From Doryteuthis pealeii (lineage: Eukaryota > Mollusca > Cephalopoda > Myopsida > Loliginidae): a DNA stretch of 64,000 nucleotides. The stretch is from contig CM042181.1 in the NCBI GenBank assembly GCA_023376005.1, forward strand, positions 18,025,228-18,089,227, read 5' to 3'. Of this stretch, positions 40,992-51,122 are shown piece after piece (position 1 is the stretch's first letter; the number at the start of each line of letters is the position of its first letter). The position numbers were made by a program, and so were the translations under genes. The notes beneath the pieces are model-generated. The model made no database searches. It had not been told where the DNA came from and saw only the letters and a list, made by a program, of their open reading frames with translations.

Positions 40992-41378
40992 TAAGTAAGT
41001 AAAAAAAATTTTTATCAAATGCAAAAATAAGGAAAATAGTTTTTCTGTTAAGATAGAGACAATAATACGCAACATTGGTAATCTCAGAATTAGAGAAAGT
41101 TTATTAATAGCTAAATTAGGTCCTCGTATAAACAATAGGTTAGAATTAAACAAAGAATATATGATTAATTAAAATACACATTCCATATATAGTATATAAG
41201 TAAAGTAAAGTCGTTGGGGCGGCCTAAAGTCGGTATCAGCCAATCAGCGAGGGAGTCTATCCCCTTTTCACTAGCGCTGAACCAAGGAGATTGTTTTTGG
41301 GCATCTGAGGTGGAGCGCCACACCTACCACCAGCTCCTTACTTTACCGCACAGATCCCTGTGCTACTCATGCGCTGAG
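40992..41378 (-). mobile_element. 5'-truncated SINE A with transduced 3' flank
   Basis: Minus strand: SINE body from CTCAGCGCATGAGTAGC to its ACTTTACTT end (41199-41378), then about 200 bp (40992-41198) matching 4734-4930 in the ASB intron, ending in A5T8 and an (ACTT)n tail. Flanked by an exact 12-bp target duplication TATGGGAGTAAG (40980-40991 and 41379-41390). Confidence 0.88.
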
Positions 41379-41390
41379 TATGGGAGTAAG

Positions 41391-42027
41391 ATGAGGAAAT
41401 TAATCCGACTGTATGTGTAGAAAATGTAGAACAAACTATCGGAAATTTTGGTTATCTGCCTCTCAATCGGATTCCGGAAGTCCGCACGAGTAGGGGGCTG
41501 AGAGAGAGAGAGAGACAGAGAGAGAGACTTAAATCAGAGAACAGTTTCGGCAGACACTGAGGAGAGAACAGCCAACCACCCATGAGGGTCGACACGGGGA
41601 ACTCAACAGCAGGAGAGCAGAACAGCTTTAACACCAGACAGGGTAAGACCTGAAAATTCTACAGACGAGGCAGCAGTCCGAAACGAACAACGACAGCGCA
41701 GTCTATATTCTCCTAAAGCTAAGTAACACTTGTCACTTGCATTTAAAATTTCACCCTAACATCCATCATCTTTTATCTACATAAATCCTTTTTTTCTCTT
41801 CGAATAATTTAATTGTCCTGAAGAAGATTTCCTTTGTAAACCGAAATGTTCGAACGACGACACTCATAAGAAATAACAATTCGGCAGATAAGCAACACCA
41901 AATAATCAGGATTTACATTTTTGCATTTCCTCTTGGTTGATTTGGACAGTCTCATTTTTAACCAGAGGGTGTTACAAGATGATAACGGTCGTACAATTAC
42001 AGGAACACGTACAGGAACACGAATATA
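41391..42027. other. Unassigned sequence
   Basis: A GA tract near 41500 and a hammerhead-like trace at 41826-41870 that fails the UH site. No gene seen. Confidence 0.4.
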
Positions 42028-42647
42028 TCTTCTTATTATAATGGAGATTATGTGTTTGTTTGTCTGTAACCGAAACTATATCACTACTCAAGTCACTATC
42101 CATTTACTTATTATACATCACATTCTCCATGAATCATTTTTTTAAGCCTCAATTATTAATAAAATTGTTTTTCATTATTAATACTGCTGGTCATATCTAC
42201 GTACTAATAACATGCAATTGTATTTATATGTACAACAAAAAGTGGTTTACTGTGTGAACGGGAAGGCTAATTTGCATATTGATATTTAAAATTTGATTTT
42301 AATAAATATGTGCTTGGTATTGTTGATTTCTAATTATTTGATTTTATCTTAATGAATATGAGCAAAAATCTCGGAGAAAATCTTAAAAGAAATCAATTAA
42401 CAAAAAGAAATAACTGTAATTTTATTCTTTACTTTCTTATTTAACTAAATAGTTAAATTAGAAAAGTTTAGCAAGGAGAGACGGGGGGGGGGGTGGAAGA
42501 GGAAGCTACAACTGTTTTATTTTTTGATTAAACCTCTCTCTGTTTCAAATCATTTTATCTGCATTCTTATTCAGTTTATTTAGACTTTCTAATTTAATAT
42601 GATATTTTCTGACATTAATACTTGCACCCGGAGGGTGCATATAATTG

Positions 42648-42651
<4 letters not shown>
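42028..42651 (+). mobile_element. Non-autonomous Helitron, family A
   Basis: Starts A|TCTTCTTATTATAATGG (3-bp insertion) and keeps the GGA-loop hairpin. The CTAG end is changed to CTAT. Confidence 0.8.
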
Positions 42652-42689
<38 letters not shown>

Positions 42690-43849
42690 TTTTCAGTAGT
42701 TAGGGTCTTTCCATGTGTGGTTTAACCAAGCTGATGCAGGTAGACCATTAGGAGAGCTCAATGTGCCTAATACCAGTGAGTATTTATAATACTTTGGGAA
42801 ATTCTCAGTAAGAGTCATGTTCTTGTGATTACCTGAAGATGCCATATATTGTAATGAAGCAAGTTTAGAGTTTTTCTTCATTACTAAATATCTTGCTCTG
42901 TCCTTTTATATTGGTACATTGAGCTCTCCTTATGGTCTACCTGCATCAGCTTGGTTAAACACACATGGAAGCATGGCTTTTCTTGGAGTCGTACCCAATG
43001 TATGGATCGAGAAAATCAATCTCTGTATGTACAGATCAGCAGAGCTATAGATAGGACAAATTATCTATAATGAGGCCTAATAGGCCGAAATGTACATACA
43101 GAGATTGATAGTTAAATAGGGAAATTAAGGAAGATCTTGAATAGTTTGATTGAACATAAATTTTTATTCGTACAACAAAAATAATCTATTGGTATTTCAT
43201 ATATTCATATAACTGCAAGCTAATCTGTTGCTCGATACTAAGTCAAGTAATAAAGATAATCTACTGAGTCAGACGAACCTACTATTAGTTTCGCATAAAG
43301 TTCAGGCTAAAATCTGACTCAGATTTTACTGAAGAGCTTATACTAATAGTAGGTTCGTCTGACTCAGTAGGAAGAATGTAGAACTATTTCTTTTCGCCAT
43401 TCAAGGTTGAATAATATATATTCGTTTTTTTTTGTTGTTTTTTTTCAAGCTCAAATTCCGTATCTTTATTTTCTTTTTTCAATTTCGGGTCCACCTGGCA
43501 GATTGATTTCTCATGTTTATACATAAAGTTGAAAGTTCATTCCACTCATTTTTTTGTTTACAACACTTGAATTTGCTATCATGTGATCACAAGAAAATAG
43601 AATGATCTCTTTAGGTTATTTACAAAAAGAAAAAGAAAAAGAAATACTAGATTTACTAGAAAACATCAGGGCGATGTAAAAATAGATTGTTGAAACATAA
43701 GCGATATAACAAATATAAGTGCTCAATACGTTAGTACAGCAAATTTATTATGATAATGGTACACGGTAATATCCTACTCGAGTTCACCATAAGGATCTTC
43801 AGGGTTAAATCCACTGGATTAATCAAGATATTGATTAATTGCAGTCGGC

Positions 43850-43880
<31 letters not shown>
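42690..43880. repeat. Mosaic of foldback fragments collinear with 49.9-51.7 kb
   Basis: 42690-42965 matches 49905-50120, 43010-43110 matches the centre of 50195-50610, and 43371-43870 matches 51123-51705. The 43-kb copies lack many blocks of about 10-25 bp and the intervening (TA)n tracts. Confidence 0.75.
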
Positions 43881-44030
43881 ATGGTATTTGTGGAAAAAGT
43901 GACTTACCGGTGAAAATGGTCACAGTGGTTAGTTGATTCAAGTTTCACAATGATAAGGCAGCGATATAACAAATATAAAGTGCTCAATACGTGAGTAGAG
44001 AAAATTTATTATCATAAAGGTACACGGTAA

Positions 44031-44069
44031 TAACCTACTCGAGTTTCACCATAGGGATCTTCAGGGTTA
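44031..44069 (-). ncRNA. Hammerhead ribozyme motif
   Basis: Minus strand: stem I TAACC/GGTTA, CTGAAGA, stem II CC/GG, GAA, stem III ACTCGAGT, H17 = A. Degraded sister at 43769-43807 (one A of GAA lost). Confidence 0.75.
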
Positions 44070-44196
44070 AATCCACTGGATTAATCAAGATATTGATTAA
44101 TTGCAGTCGATTTCACGTGTGTGTTTTTTATCGCGAAAAAACCACACAGGGGTAATCGACTGCAATTAATCAATATCTTGATTAATTCAGTGGATT

Positions 44197-44235
44197 TAAC
44201 CCTGAAGATCCCTACGGTGAAACTCGAGTAGGTTA
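44197..44235 (+). ncRNA. Hammerhead ribozyme motif
   Basis: TAACC, CTGAAGA (44202-44208), short stem II, GAA (44219-44221), ACTCGAGT, A44230, GGTTA. Mirror of 44031-44069. Confidence 0.75.
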
Positions 44236-44564
44236 TTACCGTGTATCTTTATGTTAATATATATGTATATATATATATAAGAATTGAATGTTGGTTCTTA
44301 TAATATGTTAGAAGGCTCAGAGCAATCTTCAAACGTAGGTGAATATATACATAAATACATCCGAATAAAAAGTACAACATACAGTAGCAACAATACAGAC
44401 TTTATTGTCTGAGCAAGTGGGACATGGCATACACGACAGAAATACAGACAATCTCCATTTTTATATATATATATATATATATATATGAATCATGATATAT
44501 GTGAGACTTACATACTGTTCAACTTATATATATATATATATGAATCTTTCAGATCATTCTTTAG

Positions 44565-44603
<39 letters not shown>

Positions 44604-44607
<4 letters not shown>

Positions 44608-45107
44608 TAGAAATTGAGGAATAACGGATAAAACACAATTTCGACTCTGTATGTTAACGCAGCTTTGAAGCCTCGTTAACATACTATTGTGTTAGTATAG
44701 CATTCAATTCTAAGACCAACAACAACAAGAAAGGAATTAATATTTCCTTTAATTCAAACAATTTATTGGGCAGACATAAAACAACAAACAACAATATAAA
44801 GTCCTTCCTGTATATAAAGTTGAGTTTGAGGGACTTACCGGCGCATTGGAGAAGATATCTTTGAGTGGTTTCCTTGGGCCCCTGAATTCGCTGCCTCGTG
44901 GTACCGCGGGTGGAATCTGTCTGGTTTGGCTTTTTGGATATTGCGTCTAAAACTCTGGGCTCATCACGTGATTGGTATATCCAATCACAGAGAGCCTCTC
45001 CCTCACTCACTCTATATACAGGAATAACCATTTTACTGACCCAACAATACCAATGCGAAATATCAATTGAATAAAGTTATTTGTGTTTTATCCGTTATTC
45101 CTCAATT
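44604..45107. mobile_element. Foldback element with 34-bp inverted ends
   Basis: GAGGAATAACGGATAAAACA at the left is mirrored by TGTTTTATCCGTTATTCCTC at the right. The interior has no recognised domain. The A-rich tract 45150-45285 follows. Confidence 0.75.
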
Positions 45108-45384
45108 TTCAATCACATTGTGTTGCATTTTACCCAATCTGTTACTCCTCATTACATTTGAAAAAAAAAAAAATTTTAAAAAGAAAAAAAATTAAAAAAA
45201 AAGATAAAAATTTTTAAAAAAAAAAAAATGTTTAAAAAAATAAAAAAATTGAAAAAAAAGAAAAAGAAAGAAAAAAAATTGTAATATATACAGGAATAAC
45301 CACTTTACTGACCGAATAGATGTAAGAAAGAGTTCATAAAGAATATGAGAGTCACTGATAAGTTAAGGGGGCAAACCACCTATT

Positions 45385-45432
45385 TAATGGACAGAGACAC
45401 CACACGTCTAGTCCACCTTTTGTGGATGGTAG

Positions 45433-45487
<55 letters not shown>

Positions 45488-45635
45488 GGAGAGAGAGAGA
45501 GAGAGGGGGGGCAGAGAGCTTCCAGGGCTGAGTTTAAAATACCCAGCTAGTAGTGTCACCTCATGGTGACGTGGCAAAGGAAGTTGGACAGGATGGAGAT
45601 GATTTTACTATAGAAATTCCCGAGAGAGGAGGATG

Positions 45636-45706
<71 letters not shown>

Positions 45707-46140
45707 GTGGCAGAGAGCTTCCAGGGCTGAGTTTAAAATACCCAGCTAGTAGTGTCACCTCATGGTGAAACCACGTGGCAAAGGAAGATAACCCTTTTGG
45801 ACAGGATGATTTTACTATAGAAATTCATTAAAAGATGATTTTACTATAGAAATGCATTAGAAAAATTATTTTAATATAGAAATTCATTAGAATGATGATT
45901 TTACTATAGAAATTCATTAGAAAAATTATTTTAGTATAGAAATTCATTAGACGATGATTTTACTATAGAAATTCATTAGATGATGATTTTACTATAGAAA
46001 TTCATCAAAAAGGATTTTAATACCAACTCTTTATGTTACTTGTAATATTATGAAAAGGATTTTAAAACAAATTAACCAATTTATTTAATCCTATTTAATG
46101 GACAGAGACACCACACGTCTAGTCCATCTTTTGTGGATGC

Positions 46141-46206
<66 letters not shown>

Positions 46207-46290
46207 CCCGGGCTGAGTTTAAAATACCCAGCGAGTAGTGTCACCTAGTGGTGAAAACCAGGAGGCAAGGGAAGATAACCCTTTTGGACA
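45385..46290. repeat. Three GA-microsatellite blocks in a larger repeat
   Basis: GACACCACACGTCTAGTCCA, a (GA)n tract, and CTTCCAGGGCTGAGTTTAAA are repeated near 45390, 45630 and 46100. Between them a 29-bp unit (GATTTTACTATAGAAATTCA) runs from about 45800 to 46015. Glu-Arg frames across it are artefacts. Confidence 0.9.
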
Positions 46291-46299
46291 CAATTCCAT

Positions 46300-46957
46300 C
46301 CAATTCCAGGGGCAGACAATCGCTACAAATAGATTTCCCACGACAATAACCGTCAAGATACGAGCGCCTCCAAACGAAAGTATAGTAAACTAATTATCCG
46401 GTAATACTTTTTTGGTACGGTCAACTGCCTGACGCTCGAGTCCAACCAATTAGCCCCGCCCACAGATTTTTATAGCCCCGCCCACAGATTTTTATAGCCC
46501 CGCCTACAAATCTTAATTAAAAGAAAGATCGTACTTTTCAAAAGTACAGTCATATTTTATTTTTAAAACGTAATATTTTTTAGCTTAGAAAATTGAAAGT
46601 TTTAATTAAAACAACTTTGAATCATGTAAATTTAGAGTTCTACAAACATTTTTTCTTTAATTATTTGAATATGCACGAATCTTTACATTCCTTTTTTTTT
46701 TTACAAATCAAACAATCATTTCATGTTTCCCCTCACGCAATAAATTTTAAGAACATCTTTGAGTTAAAACTTATTAAAACTATCGAATGAAATGAGAGAT
46801 AAGAGCCACCCATATTCATTCATTTACAGATCCCCGGGGGTCCAACTATTTAGCCAGTCATAAGATTCGTATGATAGAGCGCGGTGGTTGGTGGACCAAA
46901 CTTCCTTAATCTAAGAGCCACAAATGATAAGATGTACATACACATTTTATAAAATAA
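46300..46957. other. Unassigned sequence
   Basis: A 22-bp unit (TAGCCCCGCCCACAGATTTT) occurs three times near 46452-46512. No gene seen. Confidence 0.5.
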
Positions 46958-47040
46958 ACATTATTATTATGGAGATTTGGTGGCTGTCTATATGTCTGTA
47001 ACCGAAACTCTGTCACCGCTTACGTCACAATACCCTCAGG
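46958..47040 (+). mobile_element. Helitron family A-like 5' fragment
   Basis: TATGGAGATTTGGTGG and CTGTAACCGAAACTC match the family A 5' region. Truncated. Confidence 0.5.
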
Positions 47041-47099
47041 AATTGCATAAGTTTATCGATGAGTATTTATTGTCAAAATCCTTAATACAAAGAATAGAT

Positions 47100-47166
47100 T
47101 TTACACACACACATACACTCTTCCCATCTCTACCCCCCACATACATATATGTGTATGTGTGTGTGT

Positions 47167-47201
<35 letters not shown>

Positions 47202-47300
47202 CGCGCTTAGACAAAAAGAAACTAATTGGATCTTCAAATTCAACACACACACACATAGACACACACACGCGCACATACACACGCACACACACATATTGGT
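47100..47300. repeat. CA/GT and GA microsatellites
   Basis: Inverted CA and GT tracts around a GA tract could form a hairpin. No coding value. Confidence 0.9.
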
Positions 47301-47319
47301 TTGTAAATTATTTGTAAGA

Positions 47320-47750
47320 TATAAGAATATACTCACACATCTTGGTCATACATTCTTCTTTGGGAGCTAAAAAAAACAAAAGAAAAAAGGGAAAAGAATG
47401 TTTAGAAACTGAGATGTGAAAATGGAATTTGGAGATGGTGGCATTCTCAATTGAGAAAGTTTAAAATTGAATAGAAATTTAACAATAATAATATTTCTTG
47501 TATGAAATAAATAATTACAAAATGATTAATGACATAATTGCTTACAATAACAAATACTTATGAATATTGTTAATATCGTTATTATCATTAATGATGATGA
47601 TGATTAAATTTAATACTAATGATAATTGAATGAATAGAGTCAGAACTATTTGAATGATTTGAAATAATACTCACTCATCTGGACAATACGTTCTTCTTTA
47701 GGAGCTGAATAAAAGAAATGAGACCAAAATGTTCCGCTAACCATATATTA
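47320..47750. other. Unassigned, with a duplicated 40-bp word
   Basis: ACATTCTTCTTTGGGAGCT at about 47350 and ACGTTCTTCTTTAGGAGCT at about 47688 are similar. Confidence 0.5.
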
Positions 47751-47751
47751 A

Positions 47752-47862
47752 TTATTTTTCTAACTGCTATCACTCAGGATCGAACTCGGCTCCCAGAGAT
47801 AACTGTCACTTAGAACTGTCTTAACCTAACTGCCTTATCCACTCGGCCATGTGTCCAATTAG
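47752..47862 (-). repeat. SINE family D, 5' head only
   Basis: Inverse copy of the tRNA-like head (complement of ATGGCCGAGTGGATAAGG) and the following CTAAGTGACAGTTATCTC block. Confidence 0.75.
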
Positions 47863-47944
47863 ACAATTGAATGTGAATTTTGGGAACTTATAAACCTAAT
47901 ATCTTGATTTGAGAAGGTCCCCGAGTCCGAGTAGGTTCCCGAGT

Positions 47945-48157
47945 CCGAGAAATGATAATAAAGTGCTCAATTACTTTTGTAAGAGCTGTATTTATTTATT
48001 TATAGTTTACAATACATTTAAAAGTCTGTTTTACCAATGGTTTCGGAGCATCATCTTTAGGTGATTGGTCGTCATCAGAAACGTTTCTGATGACGACTAA
48101 TCACCTAAAGGTGAGGCTCCGAAACCATTGATAAAACGGACTTTTAAAGGTATTGTA

Positions 48158-48165
<8 letters not shown>
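47945..48165. repeat. Foldback element, hammerhead-like remnant
   Basis: Arms 48005-48082 and 48083-48160, with CCAATGGTTTCGGAG mirrored. GAAACCATTGGTA remains, but the CTGANGA core is altered (CTAAAGA). Confidence 0.8.
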
Positions 48166-48204
<39 letters not shown>

Positions 48205-48291
48205 GAAAAGGAAGTGAATCCGACGGTATGTAGTATATTAAGAAAAATTGAAAAAAACACAGGTTTAAATGAATTGAGTGATAAGTTTATT

Positions 48292-48340
48292 GGCCGACGC
48301 TGCAGTGTTTCGATCTATTATTTAGATCATCTTCAGGGCA
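48292..48340 (-). ncRNA. Hammerhead ribozyme motif
   Basis: Minus strand: stem I GCC/GGC, CTGAAGA, stem II GATCTA/TAGATC after one unpaired T, GAA, mostly self-complementary stem III ACACTGCAGCGT, H17 = C. Confidence 0.6.
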
Positions 48341-48547
48341 TTTTTTCGATACACACACTTACACACTCTAATACTCACACCACAAAAAGAAGAATATTTG
48401 ACGTCATATTTCAAACCGTCCATTTTTTCAACGTTCTTTTTTCTCAGACTTCAAATTTTAAACAAACTGATAAACAAGGATTATTACTCACTTTTCTCGT
48501 TATTCTGTGATAAAATTTTTTTTATCACCTTCCATATACCAACAAAT

Positions 48548-48595
48548 GCCCTGAAGATGATCTAAATAATAGATCGAATCACTGCAGCGTCGGCC
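48548..48595 (+). ncRNA. Hammerhead ribozyme motif, A15.1 changed
   Basis: Mirror of 48292-48340, but GAAA has become GAAT, which breaks the A15.1-U16.1 pair. Confidence 0.45.
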
Positions 48596-48711
48596 AATAA
48601 ACTTACCACTCAACTTATTTAAACCTGTGTTTTTTCAATTTTTCTTAACATACTACATACCGTCGGATTCACTTCCTTTTATTCATATATATATATGTAA
48701 AAATAAAAATT

Positions 48712-48880
48712 CACTCTGATGAAGGTCGTAAAAAAATCTCTCTGTGTACGGAGTATTTTTACATTTTTCCTATTATTATTATTATTATTATTGTTTCAAT
48801 TTCATCTGATTATTTTAATAATAATAATAGCGTAAATCCGTATACATTTTGATAAACTGACCGAAACACACGTGTAAGTG
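48712..48880 (+). ncRNA. Hammerhead ribozyme motif with about 130-nt stem II insert
   Basis: CACT/AGTG stem I, CTGATGA (48716-48722), GGTC/GACC at the base of stem II, GAA (48863-48865), stem III ACACACGTGT, H17 = A48876. Same flanks as 28646-28724 but a different stem II insert. Confidence 0.7.
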
Positions 48881-48973
48881 ATATCGATTAAAAGTGATAT
48901 CGATAAAATTCATTTTTATCCATCTACATTTCTTTTCTTTACTCATTTTTTCCTCATATATATATATATATAT

Positions 48974-49252
48974 ATTTACCAACCCCTCCACACGAGCAGG
49001 ATGCGACACAAGGTCAATTTCTTAAGCGGAGTTTAACAGGTTTCAATTCAGAGTTTTCCTTCTCCTAGACCGGTTGCCTAACCAAGGTTAAAGAGCCCAG
49101 TTTGCCCTACTATTTACCCATAGCTGGAGGGAGAGTAGGATTCATACCTTTCCCAAGGGTATTAGCGCTAAGTGAAATGCAATTACCACGTCCAGGATTT
49201 GAACTCGGGGCGACCACTCCATTTCCCATGACTTTAACCATTACACCATATA
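48974..49252 (-). repeat. tRNA-derived SINE, family B
   Basis: Inverse full-length copy between two (TA)n tracts. Confidence 0.85.
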
Positions 49253-49275
49253 TATATATATAATAAATAAGTAAT

Positions 49276-49317
49276 CCACAGATATGTGTTTCAAGGTTTC
49301 ACCTTTCATCAGTGTGG
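49276..49317 (-). ncRNA. Hammerhead ribozyme motif
   Basis: Minus strand: stem I CCACA/TGTGG, CTGATGA, perfect stem II AAGGT/ACCTT, GAA, a short degenerate stem III, UC. Downstream (to 49540) is unassigned. Confidence 0.65.
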
Positions 49318-49543
49318 CTATACCGTAACAGCTAACTCTGGCCGGGTTCGAGACCCGAATGAACTTTCGTTCGCCAAACCTTTAACCCGTACGGCCAGAG
49401 GCAGCTGTCAGATTAGGAGAATAATTAATCGCTACATTTCTAAGCGGAAATGAAATTCACTAGAGTCCTCAAACGTTTGTGAACAAACGCGAGGGTTAGC
49501 TAGACGCCATAACGGTGAATCTGAATAGTCAGAGAACTCAACC

Positions 49544-49584
<41 letters not shown>

Positions 49585-49588
<4 letters not shown>

Positions 49589-49904
49589 TTATTTTTATTT
49601 TTTAATTTTTTAATTTTTAATTTTTTATTGTTTATTTCTATATTATTTTGTTATCTTTATTTTTCTCTTTCTTCTTCTCTTCTTCTCTTCTTTTTTCCCT
49701 TTTTTTATTATTTTTAGCCTTTAAATTCTGCTCATTTTGTATATACACTCTTACAACTATTTCTCCAAAGAATATGCCCCAAGCTAAGCCACACCTCATC
49801 CAAAACATAGACCTCCCCGCCTCATCCAAAGAAACTAACCCCACCCATTCCAAAATAAGACACCAACCCTCCCTCCCCTAAATTGATAGATATAAAAGAG
49901 ATGT
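49585..49904. other. Pyrimidine-rich unassigned stretch
   Basis: TTTTTAATTT and CTTCTCTT tracts. Open frames on both strands are low-complexity. Confidence 0.5.
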
Positions 49905-50125
49905 TACTTTGGGAAATTCTCAGTAAGAGTCATGTTCTTGTGATTACCTGAAGATGCTGTATTAATACGGTTGAAATAAATTATTGTAATGAAGCAAGTT
50001 TAGAGTTTTTCTTCATTTACTAAATATCTTGCTCTGTCCTTTTACTCACTGGCACTAAGCACATTGAGCTCTCCTAATGGTCTACCTGCATCAGCTTGGT
50101 TAAACCTCACATGGAAAGATCCTAA
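49905..50125 (+). repeat. Hammerhead-bearing element, fuller copy of 42690-42965
   Basis: TGTGATTACCTGAAGATGC, TAGAGTTTTTCTTCATT and GCATCAGCTTGGTTAAAC blocks. Ends at (TA)n. Confidence 0.75.
49943..49990 (+). ncRNA. Hammerhead ribozyme motif
   Basis: Stem I ATTAC/GTAAT, CTGAAGA (49948-49954), stem II CTGTAT/ATACGG, GAA (49973-49975), stem III ATAAATTAT, H17 = U49985. The 42.8-kb sister has lost the centre. Confidence 0.7.
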
Positions 50126-50137
50126 CTACGGAAAAAA

Positions 50138-50174
<37 letters not shown>

Positions 50175-50338
50175 AAGTTGTAAACAAGGTATGTTTGGAA
50201 TGGCTTTTTTGCCGACAATTTTAGGAGAATATGTGCTTAATTGGAGTCGTACCTAATTTTGAAAATTAATTAATTAATAATGAATTAGGCGGGAATGCCT
50301 ATTTAAATGTATGGCTAAACAAATCGAGAAAAATCAAT

Positions 50339-50380
50339 CTCTGTATGTACATTTCGGCCTATTAGGCCTCATCAGCAGAG
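50339..50380 (-). ncRNA. Hammerhead ribozyme motif (left arm)
   Basis: Exact complement of the right-arm motif at 50446-50487. Confidence 0.88.
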
Positions 50381-50445
50381 CTATAGATAGGAAGGCCGCC
50401 CTGTCCGGTTTCAAATCACGCACAGGGCGGCCTTCCTATCTATAG

Positions 50446-50487
50446 CTCTGCTGATGAGGCCTAATAGGCCGAAATGTACATACAGAG
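50446..50487 (+). ncRNA. Hammerhead ribozyme motif (right arm)
   Basis: Stem I CTCTG/CAGAG, CTGATGA (50451-50457), stem II GGCCT-AAT-AGGCC, GAA (50471-50473), stem III ATGTACAT, H17 = A50482. Every core base and stem is intact; the cleanest case in the window. Confidence 0.9.
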
Positions 50488-50602
50488 ATTGATTTTTCTC
50501 GATTTGTTTAGCCATACATTTAAATAGGCATTCCCGCCTAATTCATTATTAATTAATTAATTTTCAAAATTAGGTACGACTCCAATTAAGCACATATTCT
50601 CC

Positions 50603-50647
<45 letters not shown>

Positions 50648-50656
<9 letters not shown>

Positions 50657-51050
50657 TTAACATTCTGAAAAAACATATGATGTTTGTTATGTAATTGCTG
50701 ACAGTACTGTTTCGACCAAATCGATAAGTTGGTCTTCATCAAAGAGCGACATAGATGGGAAGAGAAGATATCCGTTAAAAAAAGACTGTTTACAGAAACG
50801 AACGCTGAGTTCAACCGCTGAAGTTTTAAAACAGACAGAACATGCATTTTTCAAAATTTCAGCGGTTGAACTCAGCGTTCGTTTCTGTAAACAGTCTTTT
50901 TTTAACGGATATCTTCTCTTCCCATCTATGTCGCTCTTTGATGAAGACCAACTTATCGATTTGGTCGAAACAGTACTGTCAGCAATTACATAACAAACAT
51001 CATATGTTTTTTCAGAATGTTAAATTTCATACTGTCGGATTAATTTCCAT
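50648..51050. repeat. Near-perfect palindrome with hammerhead-like modules
   Basis: Arms 50652-50842 and 50848-51030, right end CATACTGTCGGATTAA then (TA)n. Both arms have stem II GACCAA/TTGGTC, GAA, ACAGTACTGT, C and AGC/GCT, but the core reads TTTGATGA, with U for the essential C3. Confidence 0.9.
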
Positions 51051-51055
51051 CTATT

Positions 51056-51113
<58 letters not shown>

Positions 51114-51122
51114 CACAGGCTC

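Larger units (their letters stand above)
43900..44260. repeat. Foldback element with hammerhead in both arms, family P4
   Basis: Arms about 43960-44110 and 44150-44258, with AATTGCAGTCGA at the inner ends and a (TA)n tract to the right. Confidence 0.88.
48200..48685. repeat. Foldback element with hammerhead in both arms
   Basis: Outer motif GGAAGTGAATCCGACGGTAT mirrored at 48655-48680, (TA)n on both sides, a single-copy loop of about 180 bp (48345-48540). Confidence 0.9.
50195..50610. repeat. Near-perfect 400-bp palindrome with two hammerheads, family P1
   Basis: Arms meet at about 50407-50420. Outer part is the P1 foldback, the inner part adds the hammerhead module. (TA)n on both sides. 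Confidence 0.92.

Noticed and set aside
41826..41870. Hammerhead-like CTGAAGA ... GAAATGTTCGAACG
   Set aside because: The palindrome after GAA is not closed by U16.1 and no UH site follows.
47984..48165. Hammerhead at the 48.0-kb palindrome
   Set aside because: GAAACCATTGGTA fits, but the core reads CTAAAGA or is split, so it is listed only as a remnant.
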